NCBI GenBank assembly: GCA_964534325.1
Contig: CAZHOR010000004.1
Span: 107,275 to 171,274 of the forward strand
Reading direction: 5' to 3'
Source: JdFR-22 sp964534325
Lineage (GTDB): Archaea; Halobacteriota; Archaeoglobi; Archaeoglobales; Archaeoglobaceae
DNA: 64,000 bases
Below are positions 1-8,702 of this stretch, in pieces. The translations under genes were made by a program, and so were the position numbers. Within the stretch, counting starts at the first letter, position 1; each line of letters begins with the position of its first letter. Below the pieces are notes generated by a model. It did not search any database. It saw nothing but the letters and a program-made list of their open reading frames with translations, and was not told the DNA's origin.

Positions 1-2
1 AT

Positions 3-1022
3 GCAGGGATGTTTCCAGAAGATCTGGCCAGAAAATACGGTCTGGAAGAGTCACAGGTCATTCAAATCGCGTCCAATGAGAACCCCTTCCCGCCTTCAAA
101 AAAAGTCGAAGAAGAGTTCAAGAGAAGCTTAGAAGGGATAAACAGGTATCCTCACCCCTACTATAATGGGCTGAAGAGTGCTCTCTCTTCTTATCTTCAG
201 GTGGATAAATCCAATATCGCCGTAGGCAATGGGGCAGGAGACATACTGAGATATATGTGTGACGTGGTGGTGGACGCTCTGGACCAGGTAACAATCCCTT
301 TACCCAGCTTCACTCTTTACGCCATTTTCGCCATGATGAGGGATGCCAGTATAAATTTCATAGAAGTTCCCCACTACAACATAAATGCAGATGAAATACC
401 GGATTCCAAATTGACCTTTCTGTGCTCCCCCAACAACCCCACGGGAAACACTATCCCCCTCAGCGAGGTAGAAAAGATCCTCAAGAAGCAGTCTGGTTAC
501 GTTATACTTGATGAGGCTTACGCCGAGTTCGGTGGGGAGACTGGCCTTGATCTGGTGGATAAATATGATAACCTGCTCGTAATTCGCACATTCTCCAAGT
601 TCTTTGCTCTCGCCGGACTGCGCATAGGTTACGCTGTGGGAAATGAAGAAATAATTGCCGCTCTGGAGAGGACCAGACCTCCATTCTGCATTTCCAGTGT
701 CGCCAGTAAAGTGGGTATCGCTGCCCTCAATTCCCTTGACTATTATCAGGGGGTCAGGGATAAGATAATTGAAGAAAGAGAAAGACTGGCCAGGGAGCTG
801 GAAGAATTCGATTTCCTCAAAGTCTATCCCTCCGAAGCGAACTTCCTTCTGGTGAAAGTGAATACAGGAGACGACGTTCCCTCAAAACTGGAAGAGAAAG
901 GAATGATCGTCAGGGATCTTGCAGGTCTTATGGGCCTGGATGGAAGACATATAAGGATAACGGTAGGTAATGAAGAAGAAAATGACATGCTGATAAAACA
1001 CCTTCAAGAGCTTAACATTTGA
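3..1022 (+). CDS. hisC: Histidinol-phosphate aminotransferase, 5' end outside window
   Basis: PLP-dependent class I/II aminotransferase that converts imidazole-acetol phosphate to histidinol phosphate in histidine biosynthesis. The open frame runs off the left edge. The first in-window ATG (position 9) lies inside the usual N-terminal PEDLARKYGL motif, so the true start is upstream. Visible family motifs are SNENPFPPS near the start, CSPNNPTGN in the middle, LDEAYAEF, and RTFSKFFALAGLRIGY, which carries the PLP-binding lysine. The C-terminus is complete (RITVGNEEEN). It converges on the two-component operon that follows on the other strand. Identification is strong; only the N-terminal residues are missing. 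Confidence 0.93.
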   Translation, partial: AGMFPEDLARKYGLEESQVIQIASNENPFPPSKKVEEEFKRSLEGINRYPHPYYNGLKSALSSYLQVDKSNIAVGNGAGDILRYMCDVVVDALDQVTIPLPSFTLYAIFAMMRDASINFIEVPHYNINADEIPDSKLTFLCSPNNPTGNTIPLSEVEKILKKQSGYVILDEAYAEFGGETGLDLVDKYDNLLVIRTFSKFFALAGLRIGYAVGNEEIIAALERTRPPFCISSVASKVGIAALNSLDYYQGVRDKIIEERERLARELEEFDFLKVYPSEANFLLVKVNTGDDVPSKLEEKGMIVRDLAGLMGLDGRHIRITVGNEEENDMLIKHLQELNI

Positions 1023-1037
1023 CCGGGATTAGTTATG

Positions 1038-1652
1038 TCAATCTCTCCAGGTCACCAAACTCTTTTCTCTTTCGATCTTAAGGATAATGTCTACATAAGC
1101 TTTTGGCACTTTTTTTGAGGCGTAGGAGTTATCATACAATAAAATGAATTTACAATCAGAACTGTGGTCTCTTAAATAATTGAAAAAGCCGAGAAGAGCT
1201 TTTCCCTCTGAAGATGAAAACTCGATGAGATGACTCAGAGAATCAAATATGATATACTGAGGTTTTATCTTCTCCAGAGACTTGCCGATCAATCTTTGCA
1301 CCTTTTCCATATTGGATGGAGGGTTGACAAAGATGCAGTCCTCTGATTTCTTCTGTTTTTTATCTCCGAATACTCCCCGTGAGACGCAATCAATAACAAA
1401 GACCCGGGAATCCTTATCGAAATACGGCTCTCTGAAATAGGGTTTTATGTGGCTACAGGTTCTGGTGAGGGATATATAGACTATCCTTTTGGCATTAGAC
1501 AACTTTTTGAAGAACGGCATGAACTCCTCGATCTCCATGGAATCATGATTTAAGAGCATTATATTCCACTTATCAACTGATATGTCGTCTACTTCCTCCG
1601 TGACTTCTTTCCAGTATTTTATATCCACAAACTCACTGTCACTGGCCTTCAT
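1038..1652 (-). CDS. DUF835-like RecA/KaiC-fold protein of a signalling operon
   Basis: A 204-aa protein when started at the ATG at 1652, which has a GGAG ribosome site about 6 nt upstream. An in-frame ATG at 1694 lies further inside the upstream response regulator gene. The segment YIIFDSLSHLIEF looks like a Walker-B-type strand of a RecA/KaiC fold, followed by FFNYLRDH and KFILLYD. No Walker A is visible, which fits the DUF835 type of degenerate KaiC-like domains common in archaeal signal transduction. It overlaps the response regulator gene by 14 nt and is the last gene of a histidine kinase/response regulator operon, so it is inferred to be an output or adaptor protein. The exact function is unknown. 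Confidence 0.7.
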   Translation of the reverse strand: MKASDSEFVDIKYWKEVTEEVDDISVDKWNIMLLNHDSMEIEEFMPFFKKLSNAKRIVYISLTRTCSHIKPYFREPYFDKDSRVFVIDCVSRGVFGDKKQKKSEDCIFVNPPSNMEKVQRLIGKSLEKIKPQYIIFDSLSHLIEFSSSEGKALLGFFNYLRDHSSDCKFILLYDNSYASKKVPKAYVDIILKIEREKSLVTWRD

Positions 1653-2031
1653 ATCCAACTCCTGATAGAGCCTTTTCCACCCTCTTAGATACATCCATTA
1701 CGTCAAAAGGCTTGGTAATATAGTCCACAATGTTTGAGTCTCTCATCAGCTGCTGGATCTCTTCTTCAGAGAACCTGACCACCGTGATCAATATGATCTT
1801 GAATGATTTCATCCCTCTTTCCTTCAGCCTGTCCAGTATTTCTCTGGTGCTCAATCCGGGCATCATCACATCCAGCAAGACCAGATCGGGCTGGAAATCT
1901 TCTACCTTATTCAGTAGCTCCTCCCCGTCAGAAGCTGTATCTGTTTCATACCCTTCTTTATCCATGAGAGCCTTTAAGCTCTCGGCTATATCTTGGCTGT
2001 CGTCAACCACCATCACTTTACTCATACTCAT
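1639..2031 (-). CDS. CheY-like response regulator
   Basis: A single receiver domain of 130 aa with no output domain. The acidic pocket is VVDDSQD near the N-terminus, the phospho-acceptor Asp is in LVLLDVMMPG, the switch Thr is in ILITVV, and the conserved Lys is in ITKPFD. The start at 2031 (MSMSKVMVV) is chosen because GGAGGT lies 8 nt upstream; the longer frame to 2052 ignores this site. It follows the histidine kinase gene with a 17-nt gap and overlaps the DUF835-like gene, so the three are probably co-transcribed. The regulator is presumably phosphorylated by the adjacent kinase and signals through protein contact rather than DNA binding. Confidence 0.92.
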   Translation of the reverse strand: MSMSKVMVVDDSQDIAESLKALMDKEGYETDTASDGEELLNKVEDFQPDLVLLDVMMPGLSTREILDRLKERGMKSFKIILITVVRFSEEEIQQLMRDSNIVDYITKPFDVMDVSKRVEKALSGVGYEGQ

Positions 2032-2048
2032 ACACGAATACCTCCAAT

Positions 2049-3104
2049 TCAAGTGAAACTGAGTGAACTTGCCTCAGCTTTAACCTCTCTAACCTCCTGT
2101 TCATATGGGATGGTGAAACTAAATGTGGAGCCCTCTCCCTGCTCACTCTCTACCCAGATCTTTCCCCCGTGGAACTCCACAATCCCTTTACATATTGCCA
2201 AACCCAGACCTGAGCCTTCTTCCCCTGCTTTATTTATCGCAGCCTGCTCAAAAGGCTTGAATATTCTTTCAATATCCTCATCTTTTATACCCGGACCCGT
2301 GTCCTTCACGTAAATCATTGCCCGCTCTTCATCATCTTTCATACCCACAAAGATGGTGCTCCCTTCTTCAGTGAACTTGATGGCGTTGTTTATAAGGTTG
2401 ACAATAACCTGAGATATTCTGTCCTTATCCATTACTATCTGTGGAACCTTATCCAGCTTCATTTCAATGTCTATATTCCTTTCAAGCGCCTTGGGCTTCA
2501 TCATCTCTACAGCCCAATTTATAACGTCATTAAGATCATTCCAATCCATAATGAACTTCATGGTCCCAGATTCCAGTCTGGATATATCCAGTATGTCCTC
2601 GATTAGGCGGTCCAGACTTTGGGTGTTCCTTAAAACAATTTCAAGACTCCTTTTTTGCTCTTCATTGAGTTCACCGAAGTATCCCTGGAGTGTCATCTGC
2701 AGTTGAGCGATTGTGGGTGTTAAGGGAGTCCTGAGCTCATGAGAGGCCACATTCAAGAACTGGGTTTTGAGCTCGTCTGTTTTCTTCAACTCCTTGTTCG
2801 CACTTTCCAGACGCTCTTCACTCTCTCTGAGCGCTCCCTCAACCCCCTTCCTGATGTTTATGGAGAACTGGGCTATCCCCCCGAACAATATTAGGGCTAC
2901 AATGACCATGAACCGCATCCAGAACTCATGCCAGTATGGAGCTATTATCTGCTCCATGAGATCGCTTCTGTGAAGGATAAGAGGTTCTACGATCCAGTAA
3001 ATAGCTCCTAAAATAATGCTGAATAATATCATTCTTCCAGTGACAAGATTGAGGAGATCATTTAACAACTTACTCATTATTATAATCGTATAATTACCGA
3101 ACAT
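2049..3104 (-). CDS. Membrane sensor histidine kinase
   Basis: A 351-aa kinase with two predicted membrane segments (about residues 24-42 and 64-82), a short extracytoplasmic loop with no sensor fold I recognise, a coiled coil (about 88-110), and a HisKA domain with phospho-acceptor His in NVASHELRTPL. The HATPase_c domain follows with N box NLINNAIKF, G1 box DTGPGI, F box FKPFEQ and G2 box GSGLGLAI. It heads an operon with a stand-alone receiver and a DUF835-like protein. An internal ATG (residue 10, position 3077) is an alternative start; neither has a clear ribosome site. The signal sensed cannot be inferred. Confidence 0.9.
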   Translation of the reverse strand: MFGNYTIIIMSKLLNDLLNLVTGRMILFSIILGAIYWIVEPLILHRSDLMEQIIAPYWHEFWMRFMVIVALILFGGIAQFSINIRKGVEGALRESEERLESANKELKKTDELKTQFLNVASHELRTPLTPTIAQLQMTLQGYFGELNEEQKRSLEIVLRNTQSLDRLIEDILDISRLESGTMKFIMDWNDLNDVINWAVEMMKPKALERNIDIEMKLDKVPQIVMDKDRISQVIVNLINNAIKFTEEGSTIFVGMKDDEERAMIYVKDTGPGIKDEDIERIFKPFEQAAINKAGEEGSGLGLAICKGIVEFHGGKIWVESEQGEGSTFSFTIPYEQEVREVKAEASSLSFT

Positions 3105-3187
3105 AAATGTTGCTGTAAAAAAATGATGTCCGATAGAACCATAACTGGCTCAAAAATTAACTAATAGTTTACACCACCATAGATCAG

Positions 3188-4198
3188 ATGAAGTACGATC
3201 AGCTGCACCAGGCCGAGCTATTCGACACGAAAAATGGTGCTGTATCATGTGATCTCTGTTGGAACCGCTGCAGGATACCAGAAGGCGAAATGGGTTTGTG
3301 CAACACCAGAGTTAACAGGAATGGAGACCTCTACACCTTCACCTACGGAAATCTCAGTGCTGTAGAGAGCAGGCCCATAGAGGTCAAACCGTTTTACCAT
3401 TTCCTTCCATCGTCAACCAGCATGACATTCTCCTCATACTCCTGTAACCTTCAATGTCCCTGGTGCCAGAACTGGCACATCTCCCGAAAACCTCCTTTTC
3501 AAGACCATTATATAGTAGAGCCGAGAGAGTTAGTTGATGCAGCTCTGGATAACGGTGATTCCACCATTTGCGCCAGCTTGAATGAACCAACACTCCTGTT
3601 CGAATACCTGCTGGACCTCTTCCATGTGGCAAGAGAGAGTGGATTGGGGTGTACCATGGTCTCCAACGGTTACACTACCCCTAAAGCATTGAAAAAACTG
3701 ATGGATGTGGGTCTGGATGCAGTGAATTTCGATGTAAAGAATGAGAGATCGTTCCACCACGGATGCTCAGGAGAGACCAAAAAGGTGTGGCGCAACATAA
3801 GGTATGCTACTAAAAAGGGAGTGCATGTGGAGGTGGTCAAGTTGCTGGTGACCGGGATAGATGACAATAAACAGACCATAGAAGAAGTAATGGAGGATCA
3901 CCTCAATTACGCTGGCAGTCAAGTTCCCCTACACTTCACCCGATATTTCCCGGCCTTCAGGTATCGCGAAACTCCTACCAGGGTTGATGTTTTGGAGAAT
4001 GCGGTGAAAGTTGCAAGGGATAAAGGAGTTGAGTTCGCATACGTGGGGAATGTTCCAGGACATGAATACGAGAGCACATATTGTCCCCGCTGCAACAAAC
4101 TTCTAATTCACCGCTACAGCCACAAGGTACTCCATAACGAGATAGATGACGGCAAATGCCCTCAATGCAGGAAAGAAGTTTACGGCATATGGATGTGA
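3188..4198 (+). CDS. AmmeMemoRadiSam-like radical SAM enzyme (AmrS family), first copy
   Basis: A 336-aa radical SAM protein. The cluster motif is SCNLQCPWCQNW (Cys-x3-Cys-x2-Cys). An N-terminal cysteine-rich stretch (CDLCWNRCRIPEGEMGLC) and a C-terminal zinc-ribbon-like region (YCPRCNKLL...KCPQCRKE) are typical of the AmrS/PflA-like family. The chemistry of the family in archaea is not well defined. A second, more canonical copy lies at 56.6-57.6 kb. No AMMECR1 or Memo partner lies beside either copy. The start at 3188 is the only good ATG before the first cysteine cluster. It is a monocistronic gene between a divergent kinase operon and DUF2240. Confidence 0.85.
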   Translation: MKYDQLHQAELFDTKNGAVSCDLCWNRCRIPEGEMGLCNTRVNRNGDLYTFTYGNLSAVESRPIEVKPFYHFLPSSTSMTFSSYSCNLQCPWCQNWHISRKPPFQDHYIVEPRELVDAALDNGDSTICASLNEPTLLFEYLLDLFHVARESGLGCTMVSNGYTTPKALKKLMDVGLDAVNFDVKNERSFHHGCSGETKKVWRNIRYATKKGVHVEVVKLLVTGIDDNKQTIEEVMEDHLNYAGSQVPLHFTRYFPAFRYRETPTRVDVLENAVKVARDKGVEFAYVGNVPGHEYESTYCPRCNKLLIHRYSHKVLHNEIDDGKCPQCRKEVYGIWM

Positions 4199-4291
4199 AG
4201 TTGATATGAACTTGTTTTTAAATTATTTTAATTTATTATTAATCCTGTCGTAATTAGCAAAAGATATATTCATCTGGCTTATACGACCCAC

Positions 4292-4750
4292 ATGCTTCGC
4301 AACGTTATCGCTGCCGCCTTCAGGAGCAAGGGGAAAAAAGAAGTCACCCGGTCCGAGCTCAACTACGTACTTTCCTTTGATTTGAACTGGTTTACCCACG
4401 AAAAAAGCAAGCAGGTGGTGGATACGGCACTCAAAAAGGGTTTGCTGGTTGAGGAGAGGGACAATCTCAAACCCTCTTTTGATGTGGACAGTATAGAGAT
4501 ACCTCTGGGTTTCAAGCCAGAGCTAAAAAAGGTTCTTTCTTCTTCATCGCTTGACGAGATAATATGGGAGGTATCCCATACCACCGGAAAAGAGGTAAGT
4601 GAGGTTACTGCCATGGTCAACCAGAAACAGGATGAGCTGGGTAACGTGCTCAATATGGAAGTTGTTGCCCTCCTCATCGCCAAAAGCCACGGCGTAGACC
4701 CCACCAAGTACATTGACCGCGTGTGGGAAGAAACAGTGGAAAGTCAATAA
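4292..4750 (+). CDS. DUF2240 family protein
   Basis: A 152-aa archaeal protein that resembles the DUF2240 family. It opens with a helix-turn-helix-like region (SKGKKEVTRSELNYVLSFDLNWF, followed by KQVVDTALKKGLLVE) and ends with helices containing LNMEVVALLIAKSHGVD, a typical ending for this family. The start follows a TATA-like AAGATATATTC about 28 nt upstream, which suggests a leaderless transcript. No function is established; the wHTH-like N-terminus hints at nucleic acid binding. It converges on the prmC-like gene at the end of the ribosomal cluster. Confidence 0.7.
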   Translation: MLRNVIAAAFRSKGKKEVTRSELNYVLSFDLNWFTHEKSKQVVDTALKKGLLVEERDNLKPSFDVDSIEIPLGFKPELKKVLSSSSLDEIIWEVSHTTGKEVSEVTAMVNQKQDELGNVLNMEVVALLIAKSHGVDPTKYIDRVWEETVESQ

Positions 4751-4783
4751 GACATCCAGTAGAAAAGAGCTGAAAAGAATGAA

Positions 4784-5368
4784 TTATAAACAACCCAACC
4801 GCAATTTGAGAGCGTATAGCTCCTCAAAGAACACCCTCTCCTTCAGCAGGGCTTCATACACAAATCCATATTCCTCTATCTCTTTCTCGATATAAGGGAA
4901 GTTGATAGAGGAGATAATCAGGATAATCCTTCCCTCAGGAGCCATAGCGTCTCCTATTTCGGACAGGAACATAGAAGTAATCTCTATGCCGTGCTCGCCA
5001 CCATCTATAGCTTTTCTCATCCAGTCTCTGTTGTCCTTCCCCTGCTTCTCCCTTTCCTCTAGTTCCAGGTATGGAGGGTTGAACAGGATCAAACTGAATC
5101 TCTTCGTTATCCCCCGGGCGAATTGCGTTCTCAGGACCTCTACCCCCTTTTTCCTGGCCACATTTAAGGCAGGAGGGGAGATATCTGTTCCTACTAAAGA
5201 CCTGCACTTTCCTAATAATTGAGATGAGACAAAGCCGCTGCCAACTCCTACTTCCAGCACATCATCTTCTGCCCGGACTTCCTGTAAAGCAGCTTCTAAG
5301 AGGAGTTCAGAATCTTCTGAAGGAGGATAAACCTGATCCATTATATCATCCATTGTATCATCTATCAT
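4784..5368 (-). CDS. HemK/PrmC-related methyltransferase (release-factor type)
   Basis: A 194-aa SAM-dependent methyltransferase with glycine-rich motif I VLEVGVGSGFVS and the catalytic NPPY motif (FNPPYLELEE) that methylates amide nitrogens of glutamine or similar planar groups. The short length without the bacterial N-terminal helical domain matches the archaeal/eukaryotic HemK2/Mtq2 type, which methylates aRF1/eRF1. It overlaps ksgA by 4 nt (ATGA) as the last gene of the rpl21e-rpoF-DUF655-ksgA cluster. This arrangement is conserved in many Euryarchaeota and supports a translation-related role. Confidence 0.88.
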   Translation of the reverse strand: MIDDTMDDIMDQVYPPSEDSELLLEAALQEVRAEDDVLEVGVGSGFVSSQLLGKCRSLVGTDISPPALNVARKKGVEVLRTQFARGITKRFSLILFNPPYLELEEREKQGKDNRDWMRKAIDGGEHGIEITSMFLSEIGDAMAPEGRIILIISSINFPYIEKEIEEYGFVYEALLKERVFFEELYALKLRLGCL

Positions 5369-6108
5369 ATTGAATTCGCCAGTCGAGCGTAAAATTCTGG
5401 TTCGATTTCTTCTGGTCTTCTTTTTATCAGCTCATCCGGAATTTCTAGCTCTATTTTTCTCGATTTGCTCCACTGGGATAAGGTCTTTCCCACCATTTTT
5501 CTTCTCCGGCTGAAAACGAATTTCACCATATCCTCAAACAGTTCTCTGTTGTTCACCTCGAACTGGGGGTGGGGCACCAAACGGATTACGGCAGAAGCTA
5601 CTTCCGGGTGGGGCTTAAAAGCGCCTTTTGGTACGGATTCCATGAGCTGTGGTTTGCAGTAAGACCTTAATACCACGCTCAACCTCCCATATTCTTTGGT
5701 CCCCGGTTCGGCCACCATCCTCTTTGCAAACTCTTTTTGATATATCACGACCGCTAAATCGAAATCGTGCTGGAGGAGTTTGAAGGTCATGGGAGAAGAG
5801 ATATTGTAAGGTATATTGGATACGAACTTATTGAATGAGGGGAAATCGATTTTAAGTGCATCTCCCTGAACCAGTACCAGTCTCCTACTCCCTATCTCCT
5901 CGTGGAATCTCTCCTGGAGGATCTGGACGTATCTATTGTCGATTTCGATGCCAATGACCTTAGCCGCTCTGTCCAGCAGTAGTGCAGTTATGTTTCCAGA
6001 ACCACAGCCTACCTCCAGAACAGTATCCTTGCGGTTTAGTTCAGCGTACTCACACAATCTGCGGATAACCCGTTCATCGGAGAGAACGTGCTGACCCAAT
6101 TTGGGCAT
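5365..6108 (-). CDS. ksgA: 16S rRNA N6,N6-dimethyladenosine transferase
   Basis: A 247-aa KsgA/Dim1 enzyme that dimethylates two adjacent adenosines in the 3' terminal hairpin of 16S rRNA during small-subunit maturation. Motifs seen are the N-terminal GQHVLSDERVIRRL (family: GQ.FL.D...), SAM-binding LEVGCGSGNIT, and catalytic FVSNIPYNISSP (NxPY type). The C-terminal helical domain FSRRRKMVGKTL is complete. It lies 13 nt after DUF655 and overlaps the HemK2-like gene by 4 nt, in the conserved archaeal translation cluster. Confidence 0.95.
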   Translation of the reverse strand: MPKLGQHVLSDERVIRRLCEYAELNRKDTVLEVGCGSGNITALLLDRAAKVIGIEIDNRYVQILQERFHEEIGSRRLVLVQGDALKIDFPSFNKFVSNIPYNISSPMTFKLLQHDFDLAVVIYQKEFAKRMVAEPGTKEYGRLSVVLRSYCKPQLMESVPKGAFKPHPEVASAVIRLVPHPQFEVNNRELFEDMVKFVFSRRRKMVGKTLSQWSKSRKIELEIPDELIKRRPEEIEPEFYARLANSI

Positions 6109-6121
6109 AAATCAAAAAAGA

Positions 6122-6718
6122 TTAGGTGACGAAGATCTTGTACTTCGTGCGGGGATTCTGCATCTCGTAGAGTATTCTATTGGTGATGAGCTTTTCAGGG
6201 TGCTGCAGACCTTTAACCCTTCCGGAGATGTCTTTAAAGCTCTCAAAAGGCCTCTTCTTTCTTTCGTCTATTATGGCCCACATGGTCTTCTTCCCCACGC
6301 CAGGGAACAGTTCCAGAAGGTGCAGTCTGGTGGTTATGGGCTCCGCTTTATTGAATATATCAACAAATCTTGGCTCATCTGAACTGATTATGTGCTCTAT
6401 AACGTAGGGCAGCTCTGATTTTGCGGCGGGAGTGATCTCTTCGTAGCTCAATCTCCTTTTGATCTTGTGGACTATGTCTCTTTCTCCCTTCCCAATGAAA
6501 GTCCTGTCCATTACCAGAGGGTTTGCCCCTTTCTTTACACTGACCTCAAGAAGTGTGAACTTTTTCTCTCCCACAACCTGTGCGAGAGCTTCTCTTTTAT
6601 GGATGGGGCGCTTATCATCCGGATGGCCGTAGGGCATGAAGTCAAGTATGTAAGCGTAGTCTTCCATTTTCTCCTTGTTCTTGCTCTGTGGTTGTCGGGT
6701 AGTCTTGGTCTTATCCAT
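6122..6718 (-). CDS. DUF655 family nucleic-acid-binding protein
   Basis: A 198-aa protein of the archaeal DUF655 family, found beside rpoF and ksgA in most Euryarchaeota. The N-terminal half is an OB-fold-like region starting YAYILDFMPYGHP. The C-terminal half contains a helix-hairpin-helix-like element (LLELFPGVGKKTMWAIIDERKK). Nucleic acid binding is therefore likely, with a proposed role in RNA processing or ribosome assembly inferred only from gene context. A charged N-terminal tail of about 18 residues precedes the domain; an internal Met (MEDYAYIL) is a possible alternative start. Confidence 0.88.
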   Translation of the reverse strand: MDKTKTTRQPQSKNKEKMEDYAYILDFMPYGHPDDKRPIHKREALAQVVGEKKFTLLEVSVKKGANPLVMDRTFIGKGERDIVHKIKRRLSYEEITPAAKSELPYVIEHIISSDEPRFVDIFNKAEPITTRLHLLELFPGVGKKTMWAIIDERKKRPFESFKDISGRVKGLQHPEKLITNRILYEMQNPRTKYKIFVT

Positions 6719-6774
6719 ACAAATACTCCTCTAATAATAAAATTCACCAAAAGCTATTTATTTTTTTTTAAAAA

Positions 6775-7125
6775 TTACCTGTATTTGTCGATGACTTGGA
6801 GTATTTCCTGTATCTGCTCTGTACTCAGCGTAAACCTTTCTTTAGCGAAAATAGTCCTAACCTCATCGGGTACACGGGGCATTATGTCCACCAATTTTAC
6901 CGCCAAATCCTTCTTACCCACCTGTGGGAGTTGTGCAAGCTCATCAACAAGTTGTGCAGCCTGCTCGGCAGGTATCTTGGAGAACGTCCTGAGATGGTTC
7001 ATTGACCTTCTGGTCTCAAATAAGAGTTCGGATTCTTCCTTCCTCTCTTCGATTACCTTTTCCAGTACCTCTTTGGCCTCAGCCGTAGTTATATAATCAA
7101 ATTCTCTAACTCTTTTAAAGGTCAT
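6775..7125 (-). CDS. rpoF: DNA-directed RNA polymerase subunit F (Rpb4)
   Basis: A 116-aa Rpb4-type subunit that pairs with RpoE (Rpb7) in the archaeal polymerase stalk. The N-terminal phrase YITTAEAKEVLEKV and the C-terminal LSTEQIQEILQVIDKYR are characteristic. The length matches the family. It lies between rpl21e and DUF655 on the same strand with short gaps of about 50 nt, the usual archaeal order. Confidence 0.92.
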   Translation of the reverse strand: MTFKRVREFDYITTAEAKEVLEKVIEERKEESELLFETRRSMNHLRTFSKIPAEQAAQLVDELAQLPQVGKKDLAVKLVDIMPRVPDEVRTIFAKERFTLSTEQIQEILQVIDKYR

Positions 7126-7176
7126 TATTCACACCAAACCAATTTAATTTCTAACAAGACCAGAATTAAATAAATA

Positions 7177-7467
7177 TTATTTTTGTGGTGTAAGATGCTC
7201 TGGCGCACTTATAATGGTCTTATCCTTCCCACCATCTTTTATCTTGACCAGGTATGCTCTACCTCTTTTTCCTATAACCTGACCGGTTTTTCCCTGATAC
7301 GTAGGATGGGGCATACCTTTATGGGATGCAGATTCAATATTGATATGTACAGGTTGCCCTACTTCGAATTCCTGGAGTAATTTCCTTATCCTGATACCTT
7401 TGTCCCTTACATTTTTCTTCAGCTTTTTTCCAGATCTAAATCGAAAACCATGAGATTTCCATCCCAT
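7177..7467 (-). CDS. rpl21e: Large ribosomal subunit protein eL21
   Basis: A 96-aa eL21. The start at 7467 (MGWKSHGFRFRSGKKL) is chosen because GGGAGGT stands just upstream and family members begin here; the open frame extends 63 nt further into pus10 but is not needed. Basic N-terminus, KOW-like centre with PHPTYQGKTGQVIGKRG and the GRAYLVKI strand are typical. It starts 5 nt after the pus10 stop, so the two are probably co-transcribed. Confidence 0.95.
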   Translation of the reverse strand: MGWKSHGFRFRSGKKLKKNVRDKGIRIRKLLQEFEVGQPVHINIESASHKGMPHPTYQGKTGQVIGKRGRAYLVKIKDGGKDKTIISAPEHLTPQK

Positions 7468-7471
7468 AATT

Positions 7472-8614
7472 TTACCTCCCAGTAAGTTTTTTGACTGTAT
7501 TATTTTTATCCCAAATCTTAATGACGTCAAGTTTAGACACCCTTGCAGAGTTATTTAAAACTTCCGACAGATGGGGTTTTGTTCTCCCCTCATCCCCACT
7601 AATGAGTTCTTTAATATATAGGCCACTCTCAGCATCGATTTCAATAACAGAAATGTCCCCTCGGTGAAGGGAAAGCCTGATATCGTAAGTTCTCCTTTCC
7701 CTGACCACATCAGCTCTTCTGTGCTGGACCCGGGAAGGGGTTTTCTGGTAGATGATCCGGTTGCTAATGCTTTCCAGCGCTTTTTTTAGCTCTTCCTCAC
7801 CGACCTCTTCTTTGAACTCTACCTTTGCCCTGTACGTCTTGTTGTAATTCCCCTCTTTGATCAACTTGACATCATCGGAGTCGGTGATCTCCAATTCCCT
7901 CACCGCTACCTTTCCCTCTGCTCTCTCCGCTACCACTTTTTCCAGCCTGCTCAGATCAATGTTCCGCTTCTGTGGTTCCTGTATCTCCAGAATAAACGGT
8001 CTTCCATTGCCCAGCATCCGAGCGTCCACATCTTCCCTTCCGGAGCCGTGCAGCACTCCTCTTTTACCCTGAGCTATCTCTAATGCAGGATTGACTATTA
8101 GCTCTTCCACCGATGTATAGTAGTTCTTGCCAGTGAAATCGCATTTCTCACAACCTTTACCCTGGCAGCTCCTGCACAGCCAGGCGGTTTGAGAGATGTC
8201 CCTCACTCTCTTCAAATACCTCCCATAGATGTAGAGGGACCTTACTTCAAATTCTATATCACCTGTTTCCAGATTATAAACGATGGTGACGTCCGGCTTC
8301 TGAGGTAAGTAGTTCTTTTGAACCAAAGTCCCGAGAGCCTTACCCACTTCTCGGTTGAACTCCAGCTTTATACTCTTATCTTCTTCAACACCATATTGTT
8401 CCATCAAGTAGGTTTCCAGAGCCCTTACACTACCCTCCAGCTTGCATCCAATGAGATACGTATTGAACTCGTAATCTCCTACCTCATCCAGCATTCTTGA
8501 AGCCACATCTTCGGGCTTCCACAGGATCCCACTGCACAGAAGGCACTCTTCAGGATCTGAGGTATTGAGGGGCAGTTCAAGCCTATCCCTGCATTTCTGA
8601 CACAACTTAAGCAT
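7472..8614 (-). CDS. pus10: tRNA pseudouridine(54/55) synthase Pus10
   Basis: A 380-aa archaeal Pus10 that forms pseudouridine at positions 54 and 55 of the tRNA T-loop. The N-terminus carries zinc-binding pairs CQKC and CLLC of the THUMP-containing accessory domain. A second CRSCQGKGCEKC cluster follows near residue 145. The catalytic Asp is in the SGREDVDARMLG motif. The C-terminal catalytic lobe contains YQKTPSRVQHRRAD and GLYIKELISGD. It lies immediately upstream of rpl21e. trmY, which methylates pseudouridine 54, is 88 nt upstream on the same strand. Confidence 0.94.
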   Translation of the reverse strand: MLKLCQKCRDRLELPLNTSDPEECLLCSGILWKPEDVASRMLDEVGDYEFNTYLIGCKLEGSVRALETYLMEQYGVEEDKSIKLEFNREVGKALGTLVQKNYLPQKPDVTIVYNLETGDIEFEVRSLYIYGRYLKRVRDISQTAWLCRSCQGKGCEKCDFTGKNYYTSVEELIVNPALEIAQGKRGVLHGSGREDVDARMLGNGRPFILEIQEPQKRNIDLSRLEKVVAERAEGKVAVRELEITDSDDVKLIKEGNYNKTYRAKVEFKEEVGEEELKKALESISNRIIYQKTPSRVQHRRADVVRERRTYDIRLSLHRGDISVIEIDAESGLYIKELISGDEGRTKPHLSEVLNNSARVSKLDVIKIWDKNNTVKKLTGR

Positions 8615-8702
8615 TCAAAAAACAGTTCCCATTTTCTGATATAAGTATTCTAACCTTAAACCTTAACTCTTAACTCTTAACCTAACATTAAACCCTCAAA
8701 CC
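8615..8702. repeat. Short AT-rich heptamer repeats between trmY and pus10
   Basis: The interval from about 8653 to 8700 holds several near-copies of CTTAACT/CCTTAAAC, including TTAACTCTTAACTCTTAAC. It looks like a short low-complexity or slippage tract. No gene is seen. It may contain promoter elements for pus10, but none is distinct enough to call. Confidence 0.4.

Noticed and set aside
6467..7096. 209-aa + strand frame opposite DUF655 and rpoF
   Set aside because: It is antisense to two well-identified conserved genes and has Ser/Leu/Cys-rich shadow composition.
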